Of a stretch of 64,000 nt of DNA, positions 13,994 to 27,478 are shown piece by piece. The notes below the pieces were generated by a model, which saw nothing but the letters and a program-made list of their open reading frames with translations, did no database searches and had not been told where the DNA came from. Made by a program: the position numbers and the translations under genes. Every line of letters begins with the position of its first letter. Within the stretch, counting starts at the first letter, position 1. The DNA is from Zonotrichia leucophrys gambelii (taxonomy: Eukaryota > Chordata > Aves > Passeriformes > Passerellidae). The stretch spans positions 9,755,038 through 9,819,037 of the forward strand of contig NC_088173.1 in NCBI RefSeq assembly GCF_028769735.1. The letters are read 5' to 3'.

Positions 13994-14001
13994 TGACGTC
14001 A
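13994..14001. promoter_or_regulatory. Full CRE palindrome TGACGTCA
   Basis: An exact eight-base cAMP response element, the consensus site for CREB/ATF proteins. It contains a CpG, which makes chance occurrence in CpG-poor DNA less likely than for an ordinary 8-mer. It lies about 185 bp from the minus-strand TATA motif and about 210 bp from the CpG cluster, a plausible promoter-proximal distance. Function is not shown. Confidence 0.4.
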
Positions 14002-14009
14002 GGTAGTGA

Positions 14010-15087
14010 GAAACATGGTCTAAACTTAACACATCACAGTGACAAAAGGTCTAGTACTACTCTGTCGAACAAATATCCACAGTTAGGCAGATTCCATTTA
14101 AAGAAAAATGCTAAAATTGCATTCCTACTCAAGAGAATAAGCTGGATCTTAAAAAACAAATGCTACAGTTTAAACACAGTCATGTTGAAGGCAGTGGAAT
14201 ATGTTGCTTTACCTCTAGTGAGAATCCTCCAGAGTCACACAAATCCAGCTCTGCAAAAGCAAAAGGACAGACTCCATCTTGATCATATTAGTATTTTGCT
14301 GACATAAAACACTTGTAACTACTTCGTTCCAGTTTGACAGGGTGCCTGAATCATGTCTTCAGAGTAACCCACAGCATCTACATCCTTTGCTCTATACAAA
14401 TTTAGTGAATATCGTCTGTTTATCTTTTCTGCTTTCTTCTGCCTTCTCTGAACGACTTCCTCTTAGCTGTTCCAGCCTGAGAACTTGGATTACCATTTGG
14501 TTTTGATTAAAACCAGACGGACAGCTCCGTGGAAGTTTGAGGGTAAGCTAATGGAAATTACTAGTATGGCTTTAATTAGTGTATTTATTAGTAATAAATA
14601 TTAGCTATTCACATAACAAATTCTACTAATAAACACGTGCAAACCCCCACCTTTGGCCACTGGTTTCATATTTAGGTGAAATAACTTAGTATTTATTTTA
14701 TTTAAGTCAGTATGACTCATAATAGCAATCAACATGTACAATTTTAAATTTTTTTTACACTTAAGACAGAAAGTAGTGCTGTTGTTAAGTTTATTCATCT
14801 TACCAAGTGAGTCACTCATACATCACACTCTCTGATGACACCTTCAGCTGGTGTAAACTTTCTTTATTGATTATTAAAAAATAGGTCTGAGTAAATGATT
14901 TTATGGTTATCGATCAGGTTGTTCATTGGGAACTTTGGCCTTTTTCTGGCTTTGAGAGGGAGCTACAGAGGTAACACATTGCAGATGTTTTTGCACAAAA
15001 AATAATGTCTGGGCATTTACTGACCGGAAAGTCTGCATTCAGCAGGCCTGCCACAACTGGGACAGGATATTTATTCTGAAAGGAGAT
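14010..15087. other. Non-coding DNA, no gene seen
   Basis: An open frame of 104 codons runs over 13993-14307 on the plus strand. It has no recognisable domain and ordinary AT-driven composition. The rest holds no identifiable element. Confidence 0.5.
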
Positions 15088-15300
15088 AGAAGATCTTCTT
15101 AATTACTAACTGCTGATACATGAGTTTCTACCAGCCTCCAACAACTGCTTTTAACTGTTTATATAATGCCTTCATTAGCTTAATTAAATCTTTTCAAGGG
15201 CATTTCTTAAGTCAAAGAAAAGCCAGCCCTGTAGGGCTGTCTCCAGCTCCCACTAATATGGCCATATCTGGAGCTAATTTGTCAAGCTTTAGTTCCTGAG
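15088..15300. other. Candidate conserved non-coding element (unverified)
   Basis: The stretch has mixed, non-repetitive sequence with several TAAT/ATTA-type homeodomain core motifs. It also has a 12-base perfect palindrome (agaagatcttct, 15088-15099) and the short palindrome gccctgtagggc. This texture is common in deeply conserved vertebrate enhancers near developmental genes. Conservation cannot be assessed from one sequence, and the same motifs occur by chance in AT-rich DNA. Confidence 0.2.
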
Positions 15301-18300
15301 CATGTGGAACTTTGTGCTGAAATCTGCTAAATTTGCCGAATGTGGTCTTGGTTGTCACACATGTAATTTTATATATACAGTTTTCAGCCTTAAAATTACA
15401 GTATTAGCTTTAAAAGTTAGTTGCAAAGTTATGCAGACCCAAATGGAAGTGGGTTTGAAATTTTTCCCAGTAGCTTTCATGTACATGGATAGTGGAGGTA
15501 GACAGCCTTAAGTGGAATGACTTCCCAGCCTAACCTCTGCATCTTCAAAGGCGGAGGTCTTTGAAGCCCATAAAAGGAAACAGCACATGTGCTGGTAAAC
15601 TCAGAACAGCCAGAAGCACAGCCCCAGAGGTAAATAACTTTTCAGGATTATTTTTAACTACATTTGGCTACTCTCAGTTCTGAATCCATAACTTTTACTC
15701 CACTGTGAAGTGTGATTTATACTATTTCCCTGCAAGATTTCAGTTTGGAATTTAGTGAATAAGTTACAAGCTGTGAAGGGGCACATTTTATTTGCAATTA
15801 TGCAATTGCACAAATTGCACAATTTTAAAATTTATGTTTATGGGAATAAAAATAAAACAAAAAGCCTTTAGTTTCCTTGCAGTTAAAATTTACTAAAACT
15901 GTTTGGCTTTACAATACCCAAAAAAAAAGGTGATGAAAATTTGAAACACACTGTTCTGAAAAAGTAAACAAATATTTCAAGACAGAAATTTAATTATTTT
16001 TTAAGAATTATTTTTCTTTAGCTAAACTTCACTTAATATTCCATCATAAACCTTTGGTTTTAATTAAATAAGGTGTTCTCTCTTTTATTGCAGAAGCCAG
16101 TCATAAGGAATAAGACATTGAAAAACTTATAAGTGGGGACATATTTAAAAGGTATGAGATTATTAGAACATGATATGCTATGTGAAACAGTTTCAAAAAG
16201 AAAACTTATTTCAGTTATTCTAGGGCTTGACAAAGAGCTGGAAAAAAGACCATTATAGACATTGTCTGTGCATTTCCTGTCTAAGAAAACTGAGGGCAGA
16301 CTGTCTCCAAAATATCTTTTCCTGCTATCACATCTACAGAAAGGAGGGGAATAACTAGAGTTTGAATACTTATTCAAAAGCTGCTTTAATGAAACTTTAC
16401 AGGGGTAGAATAGAAAGAACATGTGAAATCAGAACATTTTAGCCTGAAATCTTGATAATTCTGTTTGATCTTGAACAATAAACAGAATGGAAAAAATTAG
16501 TAGAGGAATGGAGTACTAATGAGAAACAAGGAAATTCACTAATAAGACCAGTTAATAGCACTTCCATTGTGGTCAGATTGACTATACTAAATTGATAGAA
16601 TTTATCTCTTTGCTATTTCTAAGTTTTAGTCAAACAAAAAGGTGGTCTTTTTTCTTAGCGCATCTGTAACTCAGAAAACCATATGTCTCAAAGCTGGGCT
16701 ATATAAATCAGGTGTTCAAAGAAATCCAATGTTCATTTAGGTAATGTTAGCTGAAGAGTTGCAATATATTCTTATTATGACTACATTTTATTTCTAAATA
16801 AGAAAAATGTAGAAAAAATCACGCATATATAATATTATTTATTCACAAACATTAAACATTTTTGTCATCCTAGTGTAAGCTGAGTACACTCCATGACATA
16901 TTGTGGAAAAAGAAACTAATAATATGTTATTTCCATGATCCTATACAAAGTGAACTACCAAAACAATTAAAAAACTAAGAAGAATTCAAAGTAGTCAAGC
17001 AATTTCTGTTGTAGCAGTACAAAGACATTAATATAATGCAGATGTGGATATTTTCAGACACTCTTTATTTGTCTGAAGATCTAATGGTCTTTTCTAGACC
17101 TCAAACTACACATGGTGGTAGGATCTTCCATAATTTAGTTGTTGCCCAGTCAGATCCCTACATAAAGCAATGAGAATGTATCCAAATCTCGCAGTTGGTT
17201 TATAGGAAATTATTAATGTATTATAGCTATAGTTTACTGAATGCAAAATTCAAGTAACTTATGTGAAACAGTATCCTCAGGGTTTGTGGACAGACCTAAT
17301 CTGTTTTTATGCTTAAAAAACAATCCTGCTGAGAAAGTCATGTGCTAAATAAGAAAAAGAAGAAGAACACCTGAGGTCTTACTCTTATTTGTCTTAGGAA
17401 ATAGAAGATGCCATATCCCTTACAGAAAAACACAAAAGCTTTCACTAGCATCATTCTTTTTTCTTAAAGAGCACATTTAGCCTGATATATTTCCCCTAAA
17501 AACTGAAGGATAGGAAAAAAAACCCCTATTTTGTTTAAATACACCTGGAACTGCCAAAAGTACTGCAAGACAGAGACAAACAGCTCTATTTAAAAAACTA
17601 TTTTCAAAACTGCCTTGTTTGCTTTTGTTTCACAGTGGAATTAGCTGATTTCATGAGGTATTCCATACTTTCACATTTCATAGGTATCAAGTATATGATT
17701 TTGTTCTTGCCAAGACATTTTATGAAGATGTTTTTGATTTGAAGAAATCATTATAAAACACAAGAGGGAGCAAGTGGAGGGAAAGAGAAGCATCCATCAG
17801 GCACACAGAGACTGGTATAACAGAATGGCTGGGATTGGGCATAGGAGAAACATGGATTTCATGTACTAGCCCTGTTCAGGGACATGACCATATTTCCTGT
17901 ATCCTTGACAGATCCCAGTGCACTGAATTGCAGTATAAATGTGCTGCACGAGGAAGTCTGAAAAAAGCTCTTTAGGATTTTCCAGTCGAAATAAATTTAC
18001 AAGTGACCATTTCAACAAAATGAAATAAATTTGAATATATTAAAACTATATCTATACGCACAATTCTTCACTGCTAAGACTTTATGAACAGGATACAACT
18101 GGAACTGCTTGAAAAAATCCTTATCCAAATCACTAGGAGAAGGAATAATATTTGTGTGTATCACAATGAGAGGTAATGTTGGGATTTTTTTATAAAAACC
18201 ATTCCAAATAAACATCCCTTCTAAATACAAAATTCATTTGGAATTTGCTAATTACATTTCTGCAATTTGGAATATTGAATTCTAATTTTCAAGGACTTAA

Positions 18301-20002
18301 TAATTTAGACAGAAATAGTAAAATAATTTTTTAAAGAACCCTTTGTCTTGCATGTATTTATAGACATTTTTGTTCTCAGTGATGCATTAATGAAAATTAT
18401 TACTAAGCCATTAAGAGGTAAAAAGAAAGTTAAGGCCCTTTTGGTTTTTATTCAAAGATTCTAACTTTTCCACAGAAGATAAACTCTCAAATCTGAGGTT
18501 GCTGCTGAGTCAGGCCCAAGCACCAAAGAAACATGCCAAATGAAGATTAGCATGGATTAAAAGAATGCAGTGACTTCCCAAATGAGTAGATGATAACACT
18601 CAGGCAGATTACCTATTTTTAGAAGTGTTCATTCCATTTCCTGTTTTGGGATTTTTGATCATTAACATTCAGGTTTGAATAATCAAAAGAAGGATTTTGT
18701 TTATAGCATAGTAGTCTATTTGAAGTGGGTCTGTGAGGGTTGGTTACATTTTCCCTAACATGGATTGTTAGCCATTGCTCCAAACAAATGTCACTTGTTT
18801 TCAAGTTTCAAATATTGGTAGAAATTTCTGTGTCAGTATTTTAAAAAGCTTTTCTTCACTAATATTCATATGAAATCCTTTCAGGCTACTCTGTTTTAGT
18901 AGAGTGAAACATTTCAGAAACACCAAAGATAGAAGCAATCAAATGTTCAAACTTTTCTCAAACTAGGTCTCAAGTGTACCTTTTAGTGGACATGCTGGTT
19001 GATGTACACACCTTTTCTTATGCTGGAAAATTGATGACAAAAATTGCAATTACTGAAGGCCTCATGGAAATAAAACCTCTCACAATCTACAGCTTCATGT
19101 TTCTAGACAAATAACGTTCAGCAAGACATTGTAAAGCTATTTGGTTGATAGTGTTACACAATGATATTAACTGAAGATAAAGCACAGTTTCAAGAGCTCA
19201 TGAAAGAATAAGTAGTTCTAGTCTCTCTGTTATATACTATCCAGATTTTGGCATTGCTTCTACCTGTCAGTAATCAATCAGTATATCTGTCACAACTTGG
19301 CAACAAACTCAGAAAGCTGTGTATTGCTTAACTGCATTTTACATTTCCTGTTGTGAAGACTGTATCTTCTATTTTGGGGATATCTTTCAAACAATTATTA
19401 GTTTTTAAATCAAGCCCCTATGAAGACAGGTTTTCTTTAAAAAAGCACAAATTTCAAGCAAAAGTATGAAGATAAATTAACTGCCCTCCGTTTTCAAGTT
19501 CTGTACAAAAGTATTGTGGTTACAAGATGAATTAAAATTGTTTAATGGATGCAGGTGGCACATTTTATTTCCATAGAATTGACAAGCACTGATAAAGCAG
19601 AATACATGTTTGCATATGGTAAATATTAAGGATGGTGCCATTAAATATTGGGTATGAGTAGACAATATGCAGCCAGATTCTTCAACCTTCTTCATCTCTT
19701 AGTGAAGACAATTCTTTCCTTAAATCTCATATATATGAATATTCTTAGAAGGATGTTGAAGTACATTTACAAGAAAAGTCACATTTTATTGCTGTTAATG
19801 TTCTTGTGATAGGATCAAAATAATTCCACTAAACTCAGGGGAGATACTTCAATTTAAAGTCGTTGCGGATCTGGTCCTGCTGTTTCAGACTTGAGCGAGC
19901 TGTTTGAATTCATCATTCCTAATTGCTTTCAGACCTGTGGAATGCCAGTCTCTCAATGGCCGTGTTATGCTCAGCATAGCTTGCATGAGAATTTTCAGAC
20001 CT
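15301..20002. other. Non-coding DNA, no gene seen
   Basis: AT-rich sequence with no recognised repeat family, RNA gene or exon. The longest frame (120 codons, minus, 16060-16422) has no recognisable motif and is rich in serine, phenylalanine and asparagine, as expected from composition. Confidence 0.55.
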
Positions 20003-20285
20003 AGAACCTTTGAATCTCTAAGGCTGGGAAAGTTCTTTAATATCATCAATTTCTACCATTAATCCATCACAATTGTGTTTCCTCACTAAACCATACCCCC
20101 AAGTGCCACATCTGCATACCTTTTGAACTGTTCCAGGAATGTTGACTCCACCCCTTCCCTGAGTAGCCAGTTCCAACGGTTGACATACCTTTCAGATAAG
20201 AAATTTTCCCTAATATTCAATCTAAACCCTCCCTGGAGGAACTTGAGACTGTTTCCTTTCTCCCTCTACTGCTATTGGTTTTGTG
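20003..20285 (-). mobile_element. CR1 LINE fragment, 3' end (old copy)
   Basis: Read on the plus strand, this follows the reverse complement of the CR1 3' untranslated region. It begins with a 'gaatc..aaggctggaaa..atcatc' type terminus and then the familiar segments 'ccaagtgcca', 'gactccacc', 'agaaattttccctaatat' and 'caatctaaaccctcc'. The element is therefore transcribed from the minus strand and 5'-truncated, as most CR1 copies are. Many substitutions relative to the family pattern indicate age. The upper boundary is approximate, because similarity fades into an AT-rich stretch near 20290. Confidence 0.85.
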
Positions 20286-23124
20286 GTATCTCTGTATTTA
20301 TATTTACTATAAATTATTTTATATTTGTTGACCTGTCTAAAATATAAGAATATAAAATAATATAAAGAATAAAGAATATTTAAGAATATACAAGCTGTTG
20401 ATCCATTTCCTAACTTTCTTTGTGCGGCTGGATGCATAAGAGCATTTGATAACCCCCAGAAGCTTATCATTATTTCTCATTTTAATAACATGTAAATTTG
20501 TAGTTGGTGAAACACAGTGCTGGAGAAACACAGGGCTCTGTTTTTTCTGTTTGGATATTCACACTCTGATTAATATTTCTACAGAATCTGTAAAGTTTGT
20601 GCAAACTCCGCCTTCATTCTCTCTTTTGCAAAATATCCTAAAAATTTACCCTTTCTGTATCACTTTTCATTCCATTACTAACCTGTTTCAGCTTCGGAGT
20701 CCAATAAGAAAATACTTATAATGGTAATATGTTTGCTCTTAAAACAAACCAATTAAGGCTGTTTGTCTGTTTCCTGAGAAAATACTTGAGAGAAAAACAT
20801 AATTATTACTGTTTTCTTGAAGAAACCACCAGTTACTCAAAATAAATTCAGACTTGCCAAACAATAGAGAATTATTGGCTTGCTTCAGACAGATTCCTTC
20901 CTGGTCTCATTTTAATTTAGTATCATTAACCTTAGCTATGCTGACTTGAAGCAGTTTGCATGATTATTAGAAGAAAGTTTGTCTTTAGACATTCCAATGG
21001 TGCAGATAGTAGCCATAAAGATAAATGAGACTTTTTGGGAGAAAACTCCATAAAATAACACTTTACTAATGTAAACACTTTACAGATGTAAAATTAGTAA
21101 AAATTTAAAAATCTTATTATGTTAAGTACTTAATATGTAACTAACATTTTACTAGTATATTTTACTGATATCCTAAAATATTATCAATACTTTAATAATA
21201 TCACAGATGGTAAATGCCTCCAGAGTGCAAAGATATCCATTTAAACTTAAATGTTTGTACAAAAAGTATATATGAGTTTGCATGTTGATCTTTAATCTTA
21301 CTGTATTTTATCTAGGGTTCTGAGAAGTTAGGGAAGGTCCCAATTTGTTCTTCATATTAGCTAAAGCAGCACAGTGAGAACAACCTTTCTTCCATCTGTA
21401 CATAGACATATCAAGGGCTATTAAACAAAGATACAAACACTGGCTTGAGTTTCTCATCTAAACTTTTGAAGAAACTGTGGTACTGAAGACAAGAACTAGC
21501 AGGGAAATCCTCCAGGTGAGGTTGTTTTATTCTTATAATCTTTCATGACTCGCCACTACTAGAATCTGCTCTTTGCCGCTGTAAGCTGCAGAATATTGGG
21601 CCTGACCATCATTCTTACGTCATGTTTTCTTATGACTCTTTGTACAGAATATCCAAATTAAAGAAAACCCAACATTTCTAACAATCTTATGCCTGTTTCT
21701 CTTTCCCTCTTGGAGACACAGAAACAAAAGCTGAAATTTACAACATTTGTTAGTACTTCAGTGGAGTGTCTATTTTGTCTGCTTCCTAACTTATTAAAAA
21801 TCAAGAACAGTTAACTTTTTTATGAGCAAACTTTTCTTTCCTAATTGATCTTTCTGAAAGTAGAATACAGTAAAGCTTGGGTCTGCTGGAACTCGGAGAA
21901 GAGATGAGCTTCCTTATTTCATTAGGCAAACATGCACACTGTATAATGAGCCATGGATGAGGTTGCAGTGGCAGGAACGTGTTTGGTCACTCCAGCATCT
22001 GGGCTGGTGCTGAGAAGTCTGCCTGTTGCTCTCTGTCAGGGGAGATGGCCTGACTCTGTGCAGATGCATAGTGAAGGTAACTCCTCATGCCACTTTCTGT
22101 GGGGGAAATAAAATTGTTCATCACCGCCAGGGAATTCATTATGCTTTCCAGGGGAAGACTTCCTGCAATCTCTTCTCCTGTATGACGGGAGAGACCTGAT
22201 CCACAGAGCAGAGAGCTAGAGAATGCTGGGAGAAAACCACCTGGCTTTTCTTCCTTCTCCTTCTCTTTTCCCTATTTCCAGCAAGTGTTAAAATTGAAAT
22301 GGTAGTTAGAGGGATGCAGTGATGAGAATAAGGAGGGCATCAAAGTGGCAGCAAGATTTTCAGAAGTAGTTTCCATCCAGGATTGGGATAGGATAGTATT
22401 GGGCGAGTGCAGTAACTTAATTTTGCTGGGGGATAAGGGCATGTGCTCTATAAATATGAACAAAGACATATCTGCAACACAAACACCAACTGGGCTGAGA
22501 GATAGCAACCATACGTTATGTACCAATGCAACAACATTCTATACATCTCAGCTTATGCTGAGCCATATATTTCTTGCTTTTTCCTTTTTAGCTCAACAAA
22601 ACCCAACAAAACTTAAAAACCTTCAACATTTAAATTAAAACCAGAGGATTTGGTGGTTTCTACATTAATCTGACCACAGAACATATAAGGAAAATAAAAA
22701 GCAAGTAATATCTCCATGAGATGAAATGAAATATCTGATATGCAACTGCTGATGACTAAGTTAAATTTAATGTTACTGCACACCATTTAGCTAGTTCAGT
22801 ATTTCACTCTCCATGAACAACAGCAATAATTAAGGAAGATTTCTTATGGTATTGTCACTTACACTTAGTTTCTCAATGCCTAAAAGGCTTTGAGCTCACA
22901 CAGAACACTCAGTAGCTTTCACTCTCCTTCTACTCTCCAAGACAAGTATTCCTAAACTGGCAGTAAAATTTAAAGACAAGATAGATGTATGTAACTCTGA
23001 ATATATCTCACTAATCTGAGAAACTGAACTCAAAGAGAAAGGAGTTTGAAGAAAGTGCTGGGCCTAAACAACTTGGTTTTGAAAAAAAGGGAAGACTAAG
23101 CAACCAAAATGAATTAAGACTAAT
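20286..23124. other. Non-coding DNA, no gene seen
   Basis: AT-rich DNA. A stretch at about 21870-22260 is somewhat richer in G+C, but no exon, repeat family or RNA gene is recognised in it. Confidence 0.55.
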
Positions 23125-23155
23125 AGGGAGAAAAAGAAAAAAAAAAGGAAAAAAG
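23125..23155 (+). repeat. A-rich purine tract
   Basis: About 30 purines, mostly A with scattered G. Simple low-complexity sequence. Confidence 0.7.
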
Positions 23156-26100
23156 CACTCAAAGACCACAATTTTCATCCACACTTTTCTAGAATGGAAA
23201 TTTGTTTCACTCCAATAGTTTTATTTTTTAAAGCTGCCTTATTAGTTGTTTTTAATATCTAATACCACAAAAAAACTAGAGAGAGACATGCTTTGATTCT
23301 GTTCCTTTAAAATTTATGTCCTGGCAAGACTTCCTCCATTTTGTTTTCAAAATTGCCTGTAAGCCAAGATTATCAGTTATTCATGGAGCCTTTCATGCAA
23401 CACTTGCTGTACCAGTGTCTACATGATCTTGTGGTTCATTTAGTCTGGTCTTGGGCTAATGTCTGCATTGGTGAGTAGTGTCCAGCGAAAGTAAACCTGT
23501 AGAGGGAAACAGCTGAAGAAGTGAGATCTACATTATATGCATTTCAGAGGCTGTGTTTCTTTAACTAGTGGGGGTGCCTTGGGCTGGATATATTAGATGT
23601 GCTCCATGTGATGCAGTTTACTTTCATCCACATGCTCCTAGAGCCTGCTATTAAAACATAGTAAATAGGAACGATTAGGAGATTTGCCTCAAAAATGCTT
23701 TGGATTTGTACTAACCTGTTAATGTAGATATATTAGGAATCTGGAAAAACAGTAAACCTCTGTAAGGGAGTTATGTAACAGTCCTTCTCAAGGGAAGTTT
23801 TGGTTGGTTTTATTGGTTTTGTCATGGGCAGGTGGGAGCTTAGCCTTTTAGATCTTGATTAGATATTAGAGTGGTTTGCTAATATATCTTCAAAAATTAG
23901 TATTAAAGATTTTATCGAATTCATTATAATTACCACTATGATATTTTTTCACTAAAACTGCATTGCTGATTCCGAGTAGAAAACAAGATCACATGCAGCT
24001 TTCATCCTGAAGGGTTTCCACTTCCCTTTTTTGCAGAATAAATATTCTATTCATCCCTTGCTTATGCTTTCTTCCTCTTTCCATTTTTGATATTTTCATT
24101 GGCAGTATTTGATTCTTGCATGGTATTCTAAAATAGAGAACATTTCTCCAAATTTAGCTTAGTAAGACATTTTTTTCCCTCTCTCTCACATTCCCTCCTT
24201 TTCTTAGTCTGACTACCATGATTGTTCAAAGCTTCCCAGCTGCTAGTCCTTCTAGAAGTGACAAAAGTGACAATGATAAAGACTGTTTTCACATCTTTTT
24301 TCCAGACCCCATGTTTAACTTGAGCAAAACCATGATAAGCACAACAGTAAGCTTCGAGTGTGTGCAATAATTGAGTAACAATAATTTTTTCCTCAGAGAG
24401 AAGCAATCTCAAATTACAAGGGACAAAACGAAACAAAACATACCAAACTAAACAATAGCATTATGTGTAGTTTTTTCTCATTATAAGAGTGATAGCAAAG
24501 GAAACTTAAAAGAAATACTCCATCATTTATAAAAGCAACTCCAATTAGAGTTTATGTATGAACAAATTTTAAAGTTTCAAGGAACCTCCCCAGTGAAATA
24601 ATTAGGTAACTCTGGAATTTGGTTTTGGAACAAAAGTTTATGCTGATAAAACAATCCAAAATGAACATCAACATACAGTGCAACTCAGCATTGATTGTAA
24701 AACCCCTTTTAAAAAATCATTACCTGATTTACTAATAAGATTTTAATAAATGTCCAAGGAACAGGGAAACTGCATCCTGTTATAAAACTGGGTGAAAATG
24801 AAAAAAGTATATTTTTCAAGTCACTTGAGAGAAGATAGTAATAAGAAGATACCTGACAAAGAGTGGCAAACTATACACAGCAAATATTTGTGGGGAAGAT
24901 CAAAGAGTAGTAACATATAAGGGAAAAAAGATACCAGCTATTTATCTTCAAAAAGATGTGAGGTAAAAATGAAAGGAAGTTAAAAAAGGAGTATATGCTC
25001 TGTTAAGATCTGAGAACTTCAGCAGTTTTTCTCACCTAAAACTGGTCAGAATCAAACCAGAAGAGATTCAGCAGATGACATATTCAAAGTAAAAAACAGG
25101 AACTGTTTTATTCTGCCTCCCATGACAAACTGATATTTAAAGGTAAAATAAGATAAAAGGGATATACACAACCAAAAGAAGAATTTTGGATAACCTTATT
25201 TTGTCATCTGATAAGTCAAAGAAGAAAAATACAAAATCATCAGTGTTTAATAAGAGTCCAACTTCCATGTCCTTTATGCCATACTAGATTTGTAAGATTA
25301 GTTTACAGACTGGGGAAAGGAATGATTTAAACCAGCTTTTCTGAGAGAGAGGCAGGCATCTGGAATGCTTCCCAGACATCACAGAAAATTTTCAAACAAA
25401 ACTTCTAGGTGTTCAAAATGATAAATATGTCAAGGATGTGTATTGAACTCGTTTCCATGGAGTTTCCATTTCAAATTGTTTCCTCTGTTTGTATGTTTAG
25501 TAACATAAACTTACAAATATATAACAAGATAAGGTATATCCAACACTTTCATATCCACTGATTTCTATAATGCTTTTTTGTTATTTCTCTTGTCTTTAAT
25601 ATATCAAAGTTTTCATTAGAAACAGACAGTATTTTTATAGTAGACATGTCTGTCGAACCAAGATCAATGCTTTAATTGTCTTGGCTAGGCTCACAGGCAT
25701 CCTATTTTCAGTGAACTCACCCTTTCTATTATGTGCCAGCTTAGATTGAAAGAAGATATTGTGGTAAATGCTCAGTTACTTGGTTTCCTCTGTGTGTTAA
25801 AGAGACATGATATTTATTTTCCTTCCGTACAATTTGAGATAGTAAGTATTGACTCCATGCTGACTGTCATAATTACCAAGAAGACACCTAAAAGCAGGTG
25901 CTAGCACAAGGTTAATATACTAATCTAAGGATTCAAAGTAGAGCACAAATGGAAACACTGAAATATGCTGCCCTGCATATCTGGGTAACCCACAAAACCC
26001 ATTAGGTATGATTTCTAAAGATCAAAGCGATTTAATTTTTTTCCCCATTTTGCAGTTAGAAAGAATTAGCCTTCTCACAAAACTTCTCCTTTTGGAGAGA

Positions 26101-27414
26101 AGGTGTTCCTGGTACATAGTGGCCCTTATGATTTATAACAGTTGAGTAAACTGTGCATTTTATCCATCTGAAAAGGTGAAGATAAATACCTGTTCACTTT
26201 AGTCAGTAGTCAGTACTACCTTCTTGGGTATACTTCCCACATACATGTGTCCTGGATGAACTTCAGGGAACAAGGAAAAAAAACCCTAATACCAAAGGAC
26301 TAAAGAGAAGATCTGCAAATTGTTATGGCCACGTCTGACACAAAGTTCTGTTACTGAAGCAGAGTTCCTAATGGAGGTCAACTAGAAATTGTACTTAAGA
26401 ATGCATAGGAAGACAAGTTTCTTCTGAAAAGGAACTGTGGTGATGCAAAGCAAGTTCCTCTCCAACCAAAGTACAACTTGAAATATTTCAGCACCTCATT
26501 AACAGCCTTATAGCTAAACACCACAAATATATAATGTTTTACACTTATTTTTGTGACCAACTCAAATTTTATAATCAAAATCTCTACTCCTTCTATAATA
26601 GTAATAAATGAGTGGGTTATATTTTTAGGTCAGGTAATTCAGAGAAAATTGACAAACATGTAACAACAATATTTTTGAGAAGTAAGCATCCCAAGTAACA
26701 CAAATCTTAAAAAACTTGTGAATCTCAGGACTTTAAGTTACATTCCTCAATAAGACAGAAACCCCCATGAGTCAGAGGATCTGTCACAAAGGACTGTAAT
26801 GCCTAGATAACTCTGCTCAGGAGGTGTAATTCCATTGGCATTTCTGAGGGCATGACAGATATTATTAAAACATGGAATATAGCTTTATACTGTAATTTAT
26901 TTATGACACAGTTATAAATTAATATAGTAAGGGATTTACAGTGAATACAACTCAAAAAAATGTGTTTTACCAAAACATTTTTCTCTTTTAAGCAGACCTA
27001 TCCAGCTAGAAGCATGCATAACTTGGAATTTCTCCTTCCACACTTGCAGTTCAGAAATTTAACCTCATAAACAGATGGAAGCAATCATATATCGCATGGG
27101 GTTTGAGAGAACTAGAAAAATGAGCTGGTCTGCAAGATGAAAAATCTTGAGAACAACTGAGTTACAAGCTCAGTGTTCAGGTCCAGTTTCTCAGTTCATG
27201 AGATTTTGCTCACATTACAATAAAATTTTCCCATTCCAGCATAGTTCAAATTGCAATCAGCACATTTAAAGTCTATTCATAATAGGAAACTTCAGGAAGA
27301 TTTGGAGATTAATCCTGATGTATATATCTAAATGATCTCCCAATACCATCTTTTGAAATGTGATAATTTTTGGGGCAGATCTTCAATCCTGAAAGACTTC
27401 TTTCCCGTCTTGAG
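23156..27414. other. Non-coding DNA, no gene seen
   Basis: No recognised repeat family, RNA gene or exon. Open frames are short and have AT-driven composition. Confidence 0.55.
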
Positions 27415-27478
27415 CTTTCTTTCCCCCCAACACCCCTTTTTCTTTCCCCCCACCCCCCCTTTTTTTTCCTCCTGTTAC
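27415..27478 (-). repeat. C-rich pyrimidine tract, G-quadruplex potential on minus strand
   Basis: The plus strand carries runs of C at 27423-27428 (6), 27433-27436 (4), 27446-27451 (6) and 27453-27459 (7), followed by a T tract. On the minus strand these are four G runs separated by 1, 9 and 4 bases. That satisfies the extended-loop form of the G-quadruplex motif (one loop is longer than the classical limit of seven). The plus strand could form an i-motif. Confidence 0.65.

Noticed and set aside
13993..14307. 104-codon plus-strand frame starting at the CRE
   Set aside because: Position next to the CRE looked interesting, but the peptide has no recognised feature, and a CRE overlapping a start codon is not a known arrangement.
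16060..16422. 120-codon minus-strand frame
   Set aside because: No recognised motif; composition is biased to Ser, Phe and Asn as in random AT-rich sequence.
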